Source: a virus
DNA: 36,886 bases
Reading direction: 5' to 3' (one strand)
Virus record (IMG/VR): IMGVR_UViG_3300007760_000048
Span: 1 to 36,886 of that record
Shown piece by piece: positions 24,051 to 32,176 of this stretch. The notes under the pieces are model-generated. The model had not been told where the DNA came from. It searched no databases and worked only from the letters and a program-made list of their open reading frames with translations. How positions within the stretch are numbered: the first letter of the stretch is position 1; every line of letters begins with the position of its first letter. The translations under genes and the position numbers were made by a program.

Positions 24051-24665
24051 TTAATTGCTCTCCCACGGCTTCAAGATTTCATTTAAAGCTCTGTTGATTC
24101 TATCGGCTTTTGTCACGATATTGCTGCTTCGCATTTTGTTTTCCTTCATCATGAAAGCTCCCGTCGTAGAGGGCTCTGAAACGAAGTCGAAACAAATAAG
24201 TTGGAAGTCGTCTTGTACAGTTGTGGTTCCGGCAGACTCTGCTACAGATCCCAAACCGCGAGAAGAAATGCCCAGTTTAACTCCGCCATCGACAAGTGAG
24301 CGCAAAATCTGACCGGAGGGGGTGCCTAAAAGCTGCACCTTCCCTTTAACGTCGGAGCCGTCCCACCAAATATCAGTAACAATGTGAGAGGCATTTTTGA
24401 GATTTACGACATCAGAATCGGGATGATCAAGTTCTCCAACGGAGCGACGATCCCGGACGAGCTTTTTGTAGTTCTCTACTTCCCTCTCCAGAACCGGTGT
24501 TGGATAGACTCTGCCGTTGCCATTCTTAGACTCTGCTCTCTGCATTACACCCGTAAGAAACATAGCACCATTCTTCACCATTTGCTTCTCAGCTTCGGTT
24601 AGTAGATCTTCACACGTTCCGTTCGGACATAATTCGTAATATTCAGTAAGCAAATACTTTGACAT
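24051..24665 (-). CDS. Prohead core protease (gp21-like)
   Basis: 204 residues from the ATG at 24663-24665, which has GGAG six bases upstream; an upstream TTG at 24693-24695 in frame lacks this support. Cuts scaffold, core and capsid N-termini during head maturation. The T4-type serine protease motifs are present: NGNGRVYPTPVLEREV, the catalytic His in VGELDHPDSD (His81 from this start), and catalytic Ser in GVKLGISSRGLGSV (Ser134 or Ser135). T4 gp21 uses His65 and Ser140. The family (Peptidase S77/U9) is clear. It lies next to two proteins with likely cleavable N-termini, but about 7 kb away from the scaffold and capsid genes, which is further than usual. Confidence 0.93.
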   Translation of the reverse strand: MSKYLLTEYYELCPNGTCEDLLTEAEKQMVKNGAMFLTGVMQRAESKNGNGRVYPTPVLEREVENYKKLVRDRRSVGELDHPDSDVVNLKNASHIVTDIWWDGSDVKGKVQLLGTPSGQILRSLVDGGVKLGISSRGLGSVAESAGTTTVQDDFQLICFDFVSEPSTTGAFMMKENKMRSSNIVTKADRINRALNEILKPWESN

Positions 24666-24709
24666 CAAACTCTCCATTCCATTGAACGGGCGCAACCCGT
24701 TCGGATATA

Positions 24710-25051
24710 TTACCCTTGCAACAGCGTCTTACTGGTTGCAACATCCACCTTCTCGTTGTGTAATTCATGTTTAATTCCCTCGTCTCCGAAACTCTGGCAC
24801 AGAATATAACTCGTCCCAGAAGAAAGGCAACCTAACAAAAAGCCTGTTAGGATGCTGTTATCGAAGATAAATAGTTCTGTGAAATCGTTTATTCCCCAAA
24901 GAAATACGCCAACCCAAAAACCAACACACATAGAGCAGGAAAAAAGCATACACATCCACCCGTCGGTGGGGCGGATTTTATCAAAAATTGTTCCATAAAC
25001 GATGATTTGTGTTAAGCCATAGGCGCACAAAACAAATAACAAGAGGTTCAT
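24710..25051 (-). CDS. Small membrane protein with CxxC (DUF1360-like)
   Basis: 113 residues. Three probable membrane helices: residues 2-20 (LLLFVLCAYGLTQIIVYG), 33-53 (MCMLFSCSMCVGFWVGVFLW) and about 64-84. The motif CSMCVGFWVGVFLW is like the CPxCxGFW motif of small DUF1360-type proteins in other large phages. The ATG overlaps the stop of the upstream gene as TAATG, so it is coupled to it. Function unknown. Confidence 0.65.
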   Translation of the reverse strand: MNLLLFVLCAYGLTQIIVYGTIFDKIRPTDGWMCMLFSCSMCVGFWVGVFLWGINDFTELFIFDNSILTGFLLGCLSSGTSYILCQSFGDEGIKHELHNEKVDVATSKTLLQG

Positions 25052-25590
25052 TAGACGTTCCAGTATCCTCTCAACTTGCCAATGGAGCCTTTCTTGGCTG
25101 CCTGTGGAACAGCGCCCAACGGGGTGGTTTCTGAGGGTGGGGGATCTGTCTCGTTCTCAATCTCAGATTCCTTGTAGGCTTTCTCATACATAAAATAAGG
25201 GCGCTCTTCTTCCAAAAACTTTCCAACAGACATTACAAAAACCTTGGTGGCATCCAACCCGCCGACGGGCTCAGGAACTTGCCCTTCGATAGAGCCGTAA
25301 ACATTTCCTCCCTGTACTGTGCCAGGAGTAACAACACCATGTCCAACCAGATATTCAAACATGCGGTTCTGAGCTGCATACACTGCGTCGCTCTGGGTGT
25401 TTTTTGCAAAAGTAAGAACCTTTCTGGTTCCTGGGGTGTAAATAATATCAATATCAATGTGATCCATAATCATGATGTTGCCATCCAAAGATCGTCGGGC
25501 ATTCAACTTAAAGCTGATATTTTCGGATTTCCCGGTGCGTTTCTTATTATCAAGCTCCGGGGCGCCTTCTACTTCTATCTCAATCGCCAT
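25051..25590 (-). CDS. Unassigned head-region protein, 179 aa
   Basis: Begins MAIEIEVEGAPELDNKKRTG. The first half is beta-rich with LDGNIMIMDHIDIDIIYTPG, followed by a helix QSDAVYAAQNRMFEYLVGHG; the last 40 residues are Pro/Glu-rich. No motif recognised. It overlaps the next upstream gene by 11 bases and the downstream membrane gene by one. The position between portal and protease, where T4 has small prohead core genes, suggests a head-assembly role only by context. Confidence 0.65.
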   Translation of the reverse strand: MAIEIEVEGAPELDNKKRTGKSENISFKLNARRSLDGNIMIMDHIDIDIIYTPGTRKVLTFAKNTQSDAVYAAQNRMFEYLVGHGVVTPGTVQGGNVYGSIEGQVPEPVGGLDATKVFVMSVGKFLEEERPYFMYEKAYKESEIENETDPPPSETTPLGAVPQAAKKGSIGKLRGYWNV

Positions 25591-26404
25591 TGGAATCCAC
25601 CTCCATTACAAAATTCTGAACATTCATAACCTGCTGTATAAGCTCTTCGTCAATAGGCTTCTTTGCCATTTCTTCCAGAACCTTATATACTTTGGTGGTG
25701 GACTCTCTCATCTCGTCGTCCTCTTTAATTTCCTTGATGTCTAGAGATTCTTTCACCCTTGTTTTTAATCGGCCGACTTCTTCGTTCATATATACTTTAA
25801 AGTCAATACCGTTATCTGAAAACGATGATATATACTTTCCGAGCAACTCTTTCTGCACATCAGGAAGGCTCGGAGCATATGCTTCGTTAAAGTTTTTAAC
25901 AAAGGATTTGTAAATAATGCCATCAACAGGTTTCATTTCCGGTGAAAGTTCTTCTTTTGTCATGGTATCAACAACGGTGTTTTCCAAAAGTACACGATCC
26001 TTCACTTTCGCATCGTTGTGAAACATTTGAGAGATAGTGGCAAGATATTTGTAACTCCCAACAAAATTTGAAAACACGCTTTTGGATAAGTTTTTGTTAA
26101 TGGCGTTGATGAGTGCAGTCTGCTCTACAAATAGCTTTTTGGAATCAATAGTCGAATGAATTCTTTTTGCTTCTTGTACAATTCGAATAGCAACATCTTT
26201 CTCCATCTCGCAATTCTCGCTTAAGCTCTGATATAAATCTAATTCTTTTCTTAACTCTGAGTTTTTCTTAAAATGATTTTTAACAAGAGAGACTACCTTT
26301 TTCTTTTTCGCTTCGTCTTTGGAGACAATTGCCTTTGTCATCTCTTGACTGAGTGCTTCGAAGATGAATGCTGTGTTTCTTTTCTTGTTATGTTTTGCTT
26401 TCAT
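25580..26404 (-). CDS. Unassigned helical head-region protein, 274 aa
   Basis: Begins MKAKHNKKRNTAFIFEALSQ. Almost entirely alpha-helical and highly charged, with no membrane segment. The N-terminal KKRNTAFIFEALSQEMTKAI looks like a conserved start in other marine T4-like phages (recollection, not checked). The ATG overlaps the portal stop as TAATG. A prohead core or portal-associated assembly factor is possible. No catalytic motif is visible. Confidence 0.65.
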   Translation of the reverse strand: MKAKHNKKRNTAFIFEALSQEMTKAIVSKDEAKKKKVVSLVKNHFKKNSELRKELDLYQSLSENCEMEKDVAIRIVQEAKRIHSTIDSKKLFVEQTALINAINKNLSKSVFSNFVGSYKYLATISQMFHNDAKVKDRVLLENTVVDTMTKEELSPEMKPVDGIIYKSFVKNFNEAYAPSLPDVQKELLGKYISSFSDNGIDFKVYMNEEVGRLKTRVKESLDIKEIKEDDEMRESTTKVYKVLEEMAKKPIDEELIQQVMNVQNFVMEVDSNGD

Positions 26405-28362
26405 TACTGTTTCTCCATCTTACTTTTTCGAGAAAGTGCCTCGGCGAAAGATCTAAGTTCTTGGCTGGCTTGCAAAATTTCACTTTCATCTTCCTTATAA
26501 TTAGTGCCTTTTGAATCAATTGACTCAAATACCCCATTGGCAAGCGCAGAAAGTGCTTCTAACCCTGGCACAGTATTTGATTGAGATCTGGATCTCTTGT
26601 GTCCGCCAGCGTGGGAATCCATGCTATAATTCCGCGCTGCGGCTTTGTGTCCGCCCTGTCCACGTTTTTTATAAACTTTTCCTTTTGCCTTGGGGGTGGT
26701 ATATTTTTCACCAATAGCAACATTGTCGCTTCGTCTGCCCGGAGGTGCAGTAAGAAGCATGTCATCATCTCCACCTTCATCTCCGCCCAAGTCATCGCCG
26801 CCGAGATCGTCGCCGCCGAGATCATCGCCCAGATCATCGCCGCCGAGATCATCGCCCAGATCATCGCCACCGAAGTCGTCGCCACCAAGATCGCCTCCCA
26901 TGTCACCGCCTTCGCCTTCTGCCACAGCTTCCAAAGCTGCCGTGAGCTTCTTATCAAAAAACATCTCACGATGCATGCGGATAATCTCGTCATCAGTCAA
27001 GCCAAAGATGTGAGAGGCAATCCAACGCTTGCTAAAAAACGCATCCGAGGCTCCCTGAGCAACATCAAACTTGGTTCTCCAGTGTTCGAGCTCTTGCAAT
27101 TCTGCAATCTTCGATGGGTTATTTAAGCTGAGTGTAAAGCTCACCAAGTCATCTCCTCTGAAACCTAAAGTGTAGAGGTGAATAATTCCAATCTTTGCAA
27201 TTTCCGAAAGAGCGCTTCTTTGAAGTCTTTGGATGGTTCTTGCGAACCGAATGTCTTTTTGGGCTAGTGTCGATTTATCTTCATCTGCGCCTTCGCCGCG
27301 AGACAAATATGACTGCGGTACCTTGAGAGCAGAGAAGAGTTTATCTCTTAAATATTTAACGTCGTCGATGTCACCAGTAAAGGTGCCGCCGGGGAGAGAT
27401 TCGATCTTTGAAGAAGATTCTCCACGAACGGGCATAAAATAGTCCTCCTCTACCGACAGAGGATTATATCTCAAATCTACCCTTCCGGTTTGTGCATCGA
27501 CAATTTGATTTCGTTTCATCTGAGTCATGACTCGTTGCATATATTGCTCGACATCCTGTGGAGCAATGTTTCCGACATCAATATAAAAGACTCGTCTTTC
27601 TGGTGAGCGTACAATGCGATAAGACATCATTGCATCTTCGAGTAATAGTAATTGCCGCCAGATTCTCCTGGCTGGTTCAAGAACCGAAGTTCCATAAGGG
27701 CTATACTTGTCGTTTCCTAAAATGCGAAAATGTGCCATCTGCCAATTTTCAAAAGTTAATCCACCTGAGTTCCACTGGAACTGGACGTAGTTCGGGTTTG
27801 TTGGATCTTCTCCTTCGAGCCTCTCTACTTCTTGTGGGGGTAGCCCAATAACGCTCTTTACCCCTTCGGCTTCGTCGATGTCAAGGTATAAAAAGAAGTC
27901 ACCATATTTACACATCGTTCGGCACCAGCCGAACATATTGAATTGTAAGTTAAGCACGTTCTCATACAATGATGTGAGGATCGTTTTAATCTCCTCGTTG
28001 GTGCACCTAATCTTGAGCATTTCTTGAATCTCAGAAAATGTTGTCATCTCATCAGCATAGATATCCAATGACGAGGCAATCTCTGGAGTATACTCCATTT
28101 GATCAAAATCCATATACCGTTCTGCGCGGTTCTGGTTTGAAATCTGATTTGTCTGCATGACATCGAACGGATTATAGGTGGACTTCTTAAACTGCAGCCC
28201 ACTGGCGGATTTAAACTGATATTTATATTTGTTGAGATCTTTTCTTCGTTGCTGCCTGTACATCTGCGTTCGTCGGTTGACGATGGGGCCTGAGAATAGT
28301 CTCGTTAATCTGTTAAAAAGTCCAGAGGCGGGGTTTCTTGGGTTTCTTGATTTATCTGCCAT
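26404..28362 (-). CDS. Portal protein (gp20-like)
   Basis: 652 residues. Forms the 12-subunit ring for DNA entry and exit. Recognisable gp20-type segments: MDFDQMEYTPEIASSLDIYA, DEMTTFSE, LNLQFNMFGWCRTMCKYGDF, RILGNDKYSPYGTSVLEPAR, RIWRQLLLLEDAMMSYRIVR, SPERRVFYIDVGNI, and GDIDDVKYLRDKLFSALKVP. T4 gp20 has 524 residues; the extra length is a C-terminal extension with an Asp/Gly repeat (GGDDLGDD units, about residues 488-535) and a basic end. It lies three bases after the terminase stop. The start MADKSRNPRNPASG is preceded by an AGGAT-type Shine-Dalgarno. Confidence 0.93.
   Translation of the reverse strand: MADKSRNPRNPASGLFNRLTRLFSGPIVNRRTQMYRQQRRKDLNKYKYQFKSASGLQFKKSTYNPFDVMQTNQISNQNRAERYMDFDQMEYTPEIASSLDIYADEMTTFSEIQEMLKIRCTNEEIKTILTSLYENVLNLQFNMFGWCRTMCKYGDFFLYLDIDEAEGVKSVIGLPPQEVERLEGEDPTNPNYVQFQWNSGGLTFENWQMAHFRILGNDKYSPYGTSVLEPARRIWRQLLLLEDAMMSYRIVRSPERRVFYIDVGNIAPQDVEQYMQRVMTQMKRNQIVDAQTGRVDLRYNPLSVEEDYFMPVRGESSSKIESLPGGTFTGDIDDVKYLRDKLFSALKVPQSYLSRGEGADEDKSTLAQKDIRFARTIQRLQRSALSEIAKIGIIHLYTLGFRGDDLVSFTLSLNNPSKIAELQELEHWRTKFDVAQGASDAFFSKRWIASHIFGLTDDEIIRMHREMFFDKKLTAALEAVAEGEGGDMGGDLGGDDFGGDDLGDDLGGDDLGDDLGGDDLGGDDLGGDEGGDDDMLLTAPPGRRSDNVAIGEKYTTPKAKGKVYKKRGQGGHKAAARNYSMDSHAGGHKRSRSQSNTVPGLEALSALANGVFESIDSKGTNYKEDESEILQASQELRSFAEALSRKSKMEKQ
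26760..26910 (-). repeat. Asp/Gly-coding tandem repeat in the portal gene
   Basis: Repeated 12- to 24-base units encode GGDDLG and GDDLGGDDL. The region is acidic, low complexity and not part of the conserved portal core. Its plus-strand shadow gives a false Pro/Ser-rich frame. Confidence 0.8.
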
Positions 28363-28365
28363 CTT

Positions 28366-29964
28366 TTATCCTTTATATAACCACATAAAATCTTGGTAAT
28401 CTTTGAGAGAAGCTTCGTCTCTCTTCCTTGCATCAATATCTAATGATCTATTATAACCCATTTGTCCAGGAATTTTAGTATTTATTTTTGTATTTGCCAC
28501 AATCATTGAATCCAAGCAAGCCTTGCTATATTCCACCGCTCTACTATTGGTAAGTATTGCAGTATCCCGCACCCAACACGCTATGGCAAGAGACATCATG
28601 AGATCATCATTATATCCACGCATTGCCTGTGGGCGTCCATTATTCCATACAAATGTTCGCATTTCGCTAATTAGACGCACAGAATATACTTTAAGTAGTT
28701 TATTTCTGATATATTCTTCTAATTTTGCTATAATCAGTGGGCGCGTCTTCATAGATGTGGTGAAGCCCGGAATGGCTGAAGATTTTGTTTCTGCAACAAG
28801 GGGATCAATATATTCATGAGATCCTTTATTGGAGTAATATAAGTTGGGATACTGGATTTCTATCAGCTTCTCTAGGATATTGAAACCAATGTTGTTGTTT
28901 TCCACCACCAACATGCAATCTCCATATTCTCTCCCGCTGGTATTTAAAATCATTGCAAAAGATTCTAATGTAGGCTTTCCTTGGTATTCAGCAACAACTT
29001 CCATTGTCTCAAGCTTAACAACGTTGAACACGGAAAAGTCTTTTCCGTCGCCACGGGCAACATCAGCCACGAGAAGATATGAATTGCCAGGATTAAACTC
29101 TTCCCAAATCCACAAATTTCTATCAAAGCCAGTTTTATATTTTGGCTCAACAACTGCCTCCTCCAGACGCAAAATGTCCTGTGGGTGAATAACAGACTCG
29201 CCGGATGTTAGAAACGAACACTCTAATTCTTGTGCAATGTCCCTGACAGACATGTTCTTTGTCTCTTTTTCAAACCAGCTTGCATCGCGATCAGGGTGGA
29301 CATCCCACTGTAAAGTGGTAGAATAAAAATCATTACGATTCTCGTCTGAATCTGCGAAGGTTTTGTGGAACCAGTTTCCTACACCGTTTGGTGTGGACAG
29401 GGCAATACATCTACCACCAGTAGAAAGAGTGGGATAGAGCCCCATCCACAGCTCTTCGAGTCCCTCAACGTGGGCTGCTTCGTCGACGACTAAAAGTGAT
29501 AGGGCTTCGGAGCGGCCGGCGTCTCCAGAGGTGGATGACGCTTTAATCTGCGATCCGTTGGACAGCTCGAATGAAGAACGGTTATCGATAGATATAGTTG
29601 CCGTTGACATCCATGGAGGCAGATTCTTGATAATCTGTTTCACCTTTTTAACAAGATTGGAAGCCGTTCCAAACTTTGTTGCCACAACAAGAACACTCTT
29701 CTCTTTGTGAAACATCATCAGCCATGCAACATAGGCAGCGGTGATGGTTGATATACCGAGTTGCCGCGCTTTTAAGATGACGTTGAAACGGTGATCCGTG
29801 AAATCTTTCAGAAGCTGTGTTTGAAAGTCGTATGTTTTGAAGGGGATTTGCCCCTTAAGAGGGTGTGAAATTCTAGCATAAGTGTTTGTGAAATAAACAG
29901 AATCTTTCCCACACTTAACAATTTCTTTAATTATCTGCTTCTTACTTAAATTGTAGGCAGCCAT
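28366..29964 (-). CDS. Terminase large subunit (gp17-like)
   Basis: 532 residues. Motor and headful nuclease of DNA packaging. ATPase: Walker A-type loop ARQLGIST at 66-73, Walker B LLVVDE with D161/E162, and coupling motif LSTPNG near 189-194. Nuclease: D301 (LLVADVARGDGKDFS), E355 (LVVENNN) and D453/D454 (GYNDDLMMSLA), corresponding to D401, E458 and D542 of T4 gp17. Shorter than T4 gp17 (610). QELECSFLTSGESV is a typical linker. The ATG has AGGTG upstream, overlapping the stop of the previous gene. No small subunit is recognised; the 178-aa protein just upstream is a positional candidate only. Confidence 0.95.
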   Translation of the reverse strand: MAAYNLSKKQIIKEIVKCGKDSVYFTNTYARISHPLKGQIPFKTYDFQTQLLKDFTDHRFNVILKARQLGISTITAAYVAWLMMFHKEKSVLVVATKFGTASNLVKKVKQIIKNLPPWMSTATISIDNRSSFELSNGSQIKASSTSGDAGRSEALSLLVVDEAAHVEGLEELWMGLYPTLSTGGRCIALSTPNGVGNWFHKTFADSDENRNDFYSTTLQWDVHPDRDASWFEKETKNMSVRDIAQELECSFLTSGESVIHPQDILRLEEAVVEPKYKTGFDRNLWIWEEFNPGNSYLLVADVARGDGKDFSVFNVVKLETMEVVAEYQGKPTLESFAMILNTSGREYGDCMLVVENNNIGFNILEKLIEIQYPNLYYSNKGSHEYIDPLVAETKSSAIPGFTTSMKTRPLIIAKLEEYIRNKLLKVYSVRLISEMRTFVWNNGRPQAMRGYNDDLMMSLAIACWVRDTAILTNSRAVEYSKACLDSMIVANTKINTKIPGQMGYNRSLDIDARKRDEASLKDYQDFMWLYKG

Positions 29965-29972
29965 AGACGCAC

Positions 29973-30509
29973 CTACTTTTCATTAGCTTTGGGCGTAATA
30001 GACACATTCTCCGGCTTTTTGGACTTAGAGCCAAGCTCCAGAAAAGATTTAATTGCAGAATCGATACTCCTCTTTGGCTCCTTAGTGTTGTCTGCGCCTT
30101 GGATTTCGTAATTACACTGAGCCTGTACCCAGGATCGAACGCGGGAAGTACTCTGGACATTCCCAATCACAGCGCCGGGAAGCTTCTTCAGCTTCAAGGA
30201 ATCTCCTGTGATTTTTTTATATTCCTTTTTCAAAAAGGAGGATACCTCTTCAATGGCAGTCTCAACCTCTGTTTTGAGCTTGTTGCTCATCACTTCATTG
30301 GTAGCCACTTCACGAGTGTAACTCACCCGCATGTTGTTCCCCAAAAATGTCACGCCAAAACCATCCATAACCCTGCGATCACTAATGGGCGTCGGCTTCT
30401 CTCTTTGTAAGCCAATATCGAGAGGTTCTCCCTCATCGTTGACTGCTCCGTCGTGCGCGTTAGCAGCGGCTTGATTAATTCCTTTTACAATATCGGCAAT
30501 GTTTGACAT
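29973..30509 (-). CDS. Unassigned protein upstream of terminase, 178 aa
   Basis: Begins MSNIADIVKGINQAAANAHD. Central VMDGFGVTFLGNNMRVSYTR followed by a long helix (KLKTEVETAIEEVSSFLKKE) and a Lys-rich end. No recognised family. It ends nine bases before the terminase large subunit. It could be a small terminase by position, but I see no helix-turn-helix or match to T4 gp16. The long N-terminal coil and beta segment could equally suit a virion protein. The ATG has AAGGGG upstream. Confidence 0.65.
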   Translation of the reverse strand: MSNIADIVKGINQAAANAHDGAVNDEGEPLDIGLQREKPTPISDRRVMDGFGVTFLGNNMRVSYTREVATNEVMSNKLKTEVETAIEEVSSFLKKEYKKITGDSLKLKKLPGAVIGNVQSTSRVRSWVQAQCNYEIQGADNTKEPKRSIDSAIKSFLELGSKSKKPENVSITPKANEK

Positions 30510-30523
30510 TTCTAGTACCCCTT

Positions 30524-30712
30524 TTAGTTAGATTTCCGGTTCTTGCGAACTTCAATGATTTCCGCTCTCATTTCTTTTAGCAACTTAATGGCTTCCATCG
30601 CCTGCTTGCGAACACGAGTTCCTGCAGTTGCGTTTCCACGATCAAATTTCTGAGTATCTTTATCAGATAACGCAAGCAGTTCAATAATCTCTTCCAATTT
30701 TTCTTTAATCAT
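30524..30712 (-). CDS. Histone H1 (Hc1)-like small basic protein
   Basis: 62 residues from the last of three consecutive ATGs (30710-30712), which has GGAG seven bases upstream; a longer frame to 30805 would lie within the zinc-protein gene and is rejected. The core DKDTQKFDRGNATAGTRVRK with AMEAIKLLKEMRAEI matches the Hc1/histone H1-like family of bacteria and phages: (D/E)-x-GN-x-AG-x-R-x-RK then a leucine-containing helix and R.EI.E.K. These proteins bind and condense DNA. Here it overlaps the stop of the preceding gene. The role may be host nucleoid takeover or DNA handling before packaging. Specific role is not shown by the sequence. Confidence 0.75.
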   Translation of the reverse strand: MIKEKLEEIIELLALSDKDTQKFDRGNATAGTRVRKQAMEAIKLLKEMRAEIIEVRKNRKSN

Positions 30713-31100
30713 CATCATTCTCCACACAATGTGGGCGCCAACCTGACTCCCACCGTTCTTCTCTGTCCTCAACAAAGTTAATGTAACACTTAAAACAACA
30801 ATCAAAACGATTCATATATAAATCATCTTTTTTATTGAAAGAGTAGGTGTCACACACAGGACAAGTTCTCTCGCTCCGCTTATTAATTAGTTTTTCAGAT
30901 AACAAAAATCCGTTTAATTCGACTTTAGATGCCTTTTTGGGACTCTCTTCTTCGGATTTTGCCACCTTTTTCACTTGCTCGATGTAAGCGTCTTCTTTTT
31001 CTGAATCCCATGTGGACTTGGGATTCACAATTGTTTCCATACCATACTTCTTAGAAATTGCTTTCTCAAGCGCAGCGATATCGTTTGTGTCTCGCTTCAT
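30705..31100 (-). CDS. Small zinc-finger-type protein
   Basis: 131 residues from ATG 31098-31100 with AAGGAGAGG just upstream; it overlaps the previous stop as ATGA. A longer frame to 31187 gives a Cys-rich lead within the neighbouring gene and is not supported. CPVC at residues about 79-82 and CCFKC about 100-104 form a likely zinc knuckle, followed by YINFVEDREERWESGWRP, a tail I associate with small hypothetical proteins of aquatic phages. The N-terminal half is charged and helical. Function unknown. Confidence 0.7.
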   Translation of the reverse strand: MKRDTNDIAALEKAISKKYGMETIVNPKSTWDSEKEDAYIEQVKKVAKSEEESPKKASKVELNGFLLSEKLINKRSERTCPVCDTYSFNKKDDLYMNRFDCCFKCYINFVEDREERWESGWRPHCVENDDD

Positions 31101-31537
31101 GCCTCTCCTTGCGATGTTTTCACAGCTGCATAAAAAATAGCAATCGAAGTCGCAATTCCTGCAACAACGCCACCGACAAACCACCACTCGCTATAATCAG
31201 CAGACACATCCCTGAGAGCTCCTTGGAGTCTTGTGATTTCTGTATCTTTAATCTTGGTGATGGCTGTGTGTTTCTCATGAAGAGATTGGAGTTTCGCGGC
31301 AAGAATATCTTTTTCGAGTTCGCAATTTGCTTTCGCCTTCTTCACGTCGTGTTCTGACTTGATCTTGCACTTCTCTGTAGCATATTCATGCGCTGAGATT
31401 ACCTTGGCTGCAGATGGACCGTCGAGAATAATCCCATTGAATGGTGCCCTTTGCCCTTTCGTAATTGGCTCTGCGACAATCTCGTCGGCAAAAACAGGGA
31501 AACTGAATAATAGTGATAATAGTATTAATGTTCTCAT
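31097..31537 (-). CDS. Exported membrane-anchored coiled-coil protein
   Basis: 146 residues. Signal peptide MRTLILLSLLFSFPVFADE with likely cleavage after AFA-like residues (VFA/D). Then TKGQRAPFNGIILDGPSAAK, a motif of the form KG.APF.G......A.. seen in small exported phage proteins, a coiled coil (residues 60-110), and one C-terminal membrane helix (WWFVGGVVAGIATSIAIFYA). Topology suggests a periplasmic coil anchored in the inner membrane. It lies in a run with two other small membrane proteins. A lysis or spanin-related role is possible but unproven. Shine-Dalgarno is weak, so translation may be coupled to the gene before. Confidence 0.65.
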   Translation of the reverse strand: MRTLILLSLLFSFPVFADEIVAEPITKGQRAPFNGIILDGPSAAKVISAHEYATEKCKIKSEHDVKKAKANCELEKDILAAKLQSLHEKHTAITKIKDTEITRLQGALRDVSADYSEWWFVGGVVAGIATSIAIFYAAVKTSQGEA

Positions 31538-31540
31538 AAT

Positions 31541-31909
31541 TTAATCTTTCTTAAAAGCTTTTTTCATCTCTTCTGCGAGCATTTCCATTTCCAGCTCTTG
31601 GAGAGACTTTTCTCTTTTCTCTTTTTGTCGCCCTGCTTTTTCTATGGCAGCTGCCTCGTCTGAGAAGATGTCTTGTATTTCTTCAGAGTGATCTAGTGCC
31701 GCCTTTTCGATCTTGTCTGCTTTCGCTGCCTCTGCCAATTCAATGGCTTCAACCTGTTTCTTGTGGCTCTCCATAGAACCAATCAGAATATCAACCAACA
31801 TCTCCACTTTCTTGCGGTGGGTGATGAAGGCAATGCTAATGGCAATAAGCACAACCGGAAAATACCAGTAGTGCTTAAGCCATGACAGGGCTTTTTTCAG
31901 TTTTATCAT
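31541..31909 (-). CDS. Membrane protein with i-spanin-like layout
   Basis: 122 residues. One N-terminal membrane helix (YWYFPVVLIAISIAFI, residues 15-30) followed by a long charged coiled coil to the C-terminus (ESHKKQVEAIELAEAAKADK ... LQELEMEMLAEEMKKAF). This is the layout of inner-membrane spanin subunits (Rz type). Its ATG overlaps the holin-like stop (ATGA). The lack of a recognised partner lipoprotein or an endolysin in the window limits the call. Confidence 0.6.
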   Translation of the reverse strand: MIKLKKALSWLKHYWYFPVVLIAISIAFITHRKKVEMLVDILIGSMESHKKQVEAIELAEAAKADKIEKAALDHSEEIQDIFSDEAAAIEKAGRQKEKREKSLQELEMEMLAEEMKKAFKKD

Positions 31910-32157
31910 TTATTATAACCTTTGATTCTTTCGAAGATATCAATAGCAGATTGACCGCCTAGATAAACAATGCTGATCCAAACCCAGTGCTCTGAGTCGA
32001 GGGCCGATACGGACATAAGCGCTGTCGCCGTCAGCCATACCATTAGCTTTCGAGATGCCACCTTGCTAAACAGTCTATCCAGTGCGCCAGACTTTGATGT
32101 AATCTCATCTAGCTTGCTCTCAATCGTATCTAACTTTACTTTTTCTTCAGTGCTCAT
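31906..32157 (-). CDS. Holin-like small membrane protein
   Basis: 83 residues from ATG 32155-32157, which has GGAGGT seven bases upstream; two earlier in-frame ATGs to 32175 are too close to or ahead of the ribosome site. An N-terminal helix (EKVKLDTIESKLDEITSKSG) precedes two hydrophobic segments split by a turn: KLMVWLTATALMSVSAL and WVWISIVYLGGQSAIDIF. SRKLMVWL...YLGGQSA resembles small putative holins of other phages. Function inferred from size and topology only. ATGA overlap with the next membrane gene. Confidence 0.6.
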   Translation of the reverse strand: MSTEEKVKLDTIESKLDEITSKSGALDRLFSKVASRKLMVWLTATALMSVSALDSEHWVWISIVYLGGQSAIDIFERIKGYNK

Positions 32158-32176
32158 AATCATCACCTCCATCACA

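Noticed and set aside
24666-24695. Longer protease with TTG start
   Set aside because: The ATG at 24665 has GGAG at correct spacing and gives an N-terminus typical of the family; the TTG has no ribosome site.
26690-27013. Plus-strand Pro/Ser repeat frame opposite the portal
   Set aside because: Shadow of the Asp/Gly repeat in the portal gene.
30713-30805. N-terminal extension of the Hc1-like protein
   Set aside because: It would lie wholly within the zinc-protein gene and lacks family resemblance; the ATG cluster at 30710-30718 has a ribosome site.
31101-31187. Cys-rich N-terminal extension of the zinc-finger-type protein
   Set aside because: Overlaps the upstream membrane-protein gene out of frame; AAGGAGAGG-ATG at 31100 is the clear start.
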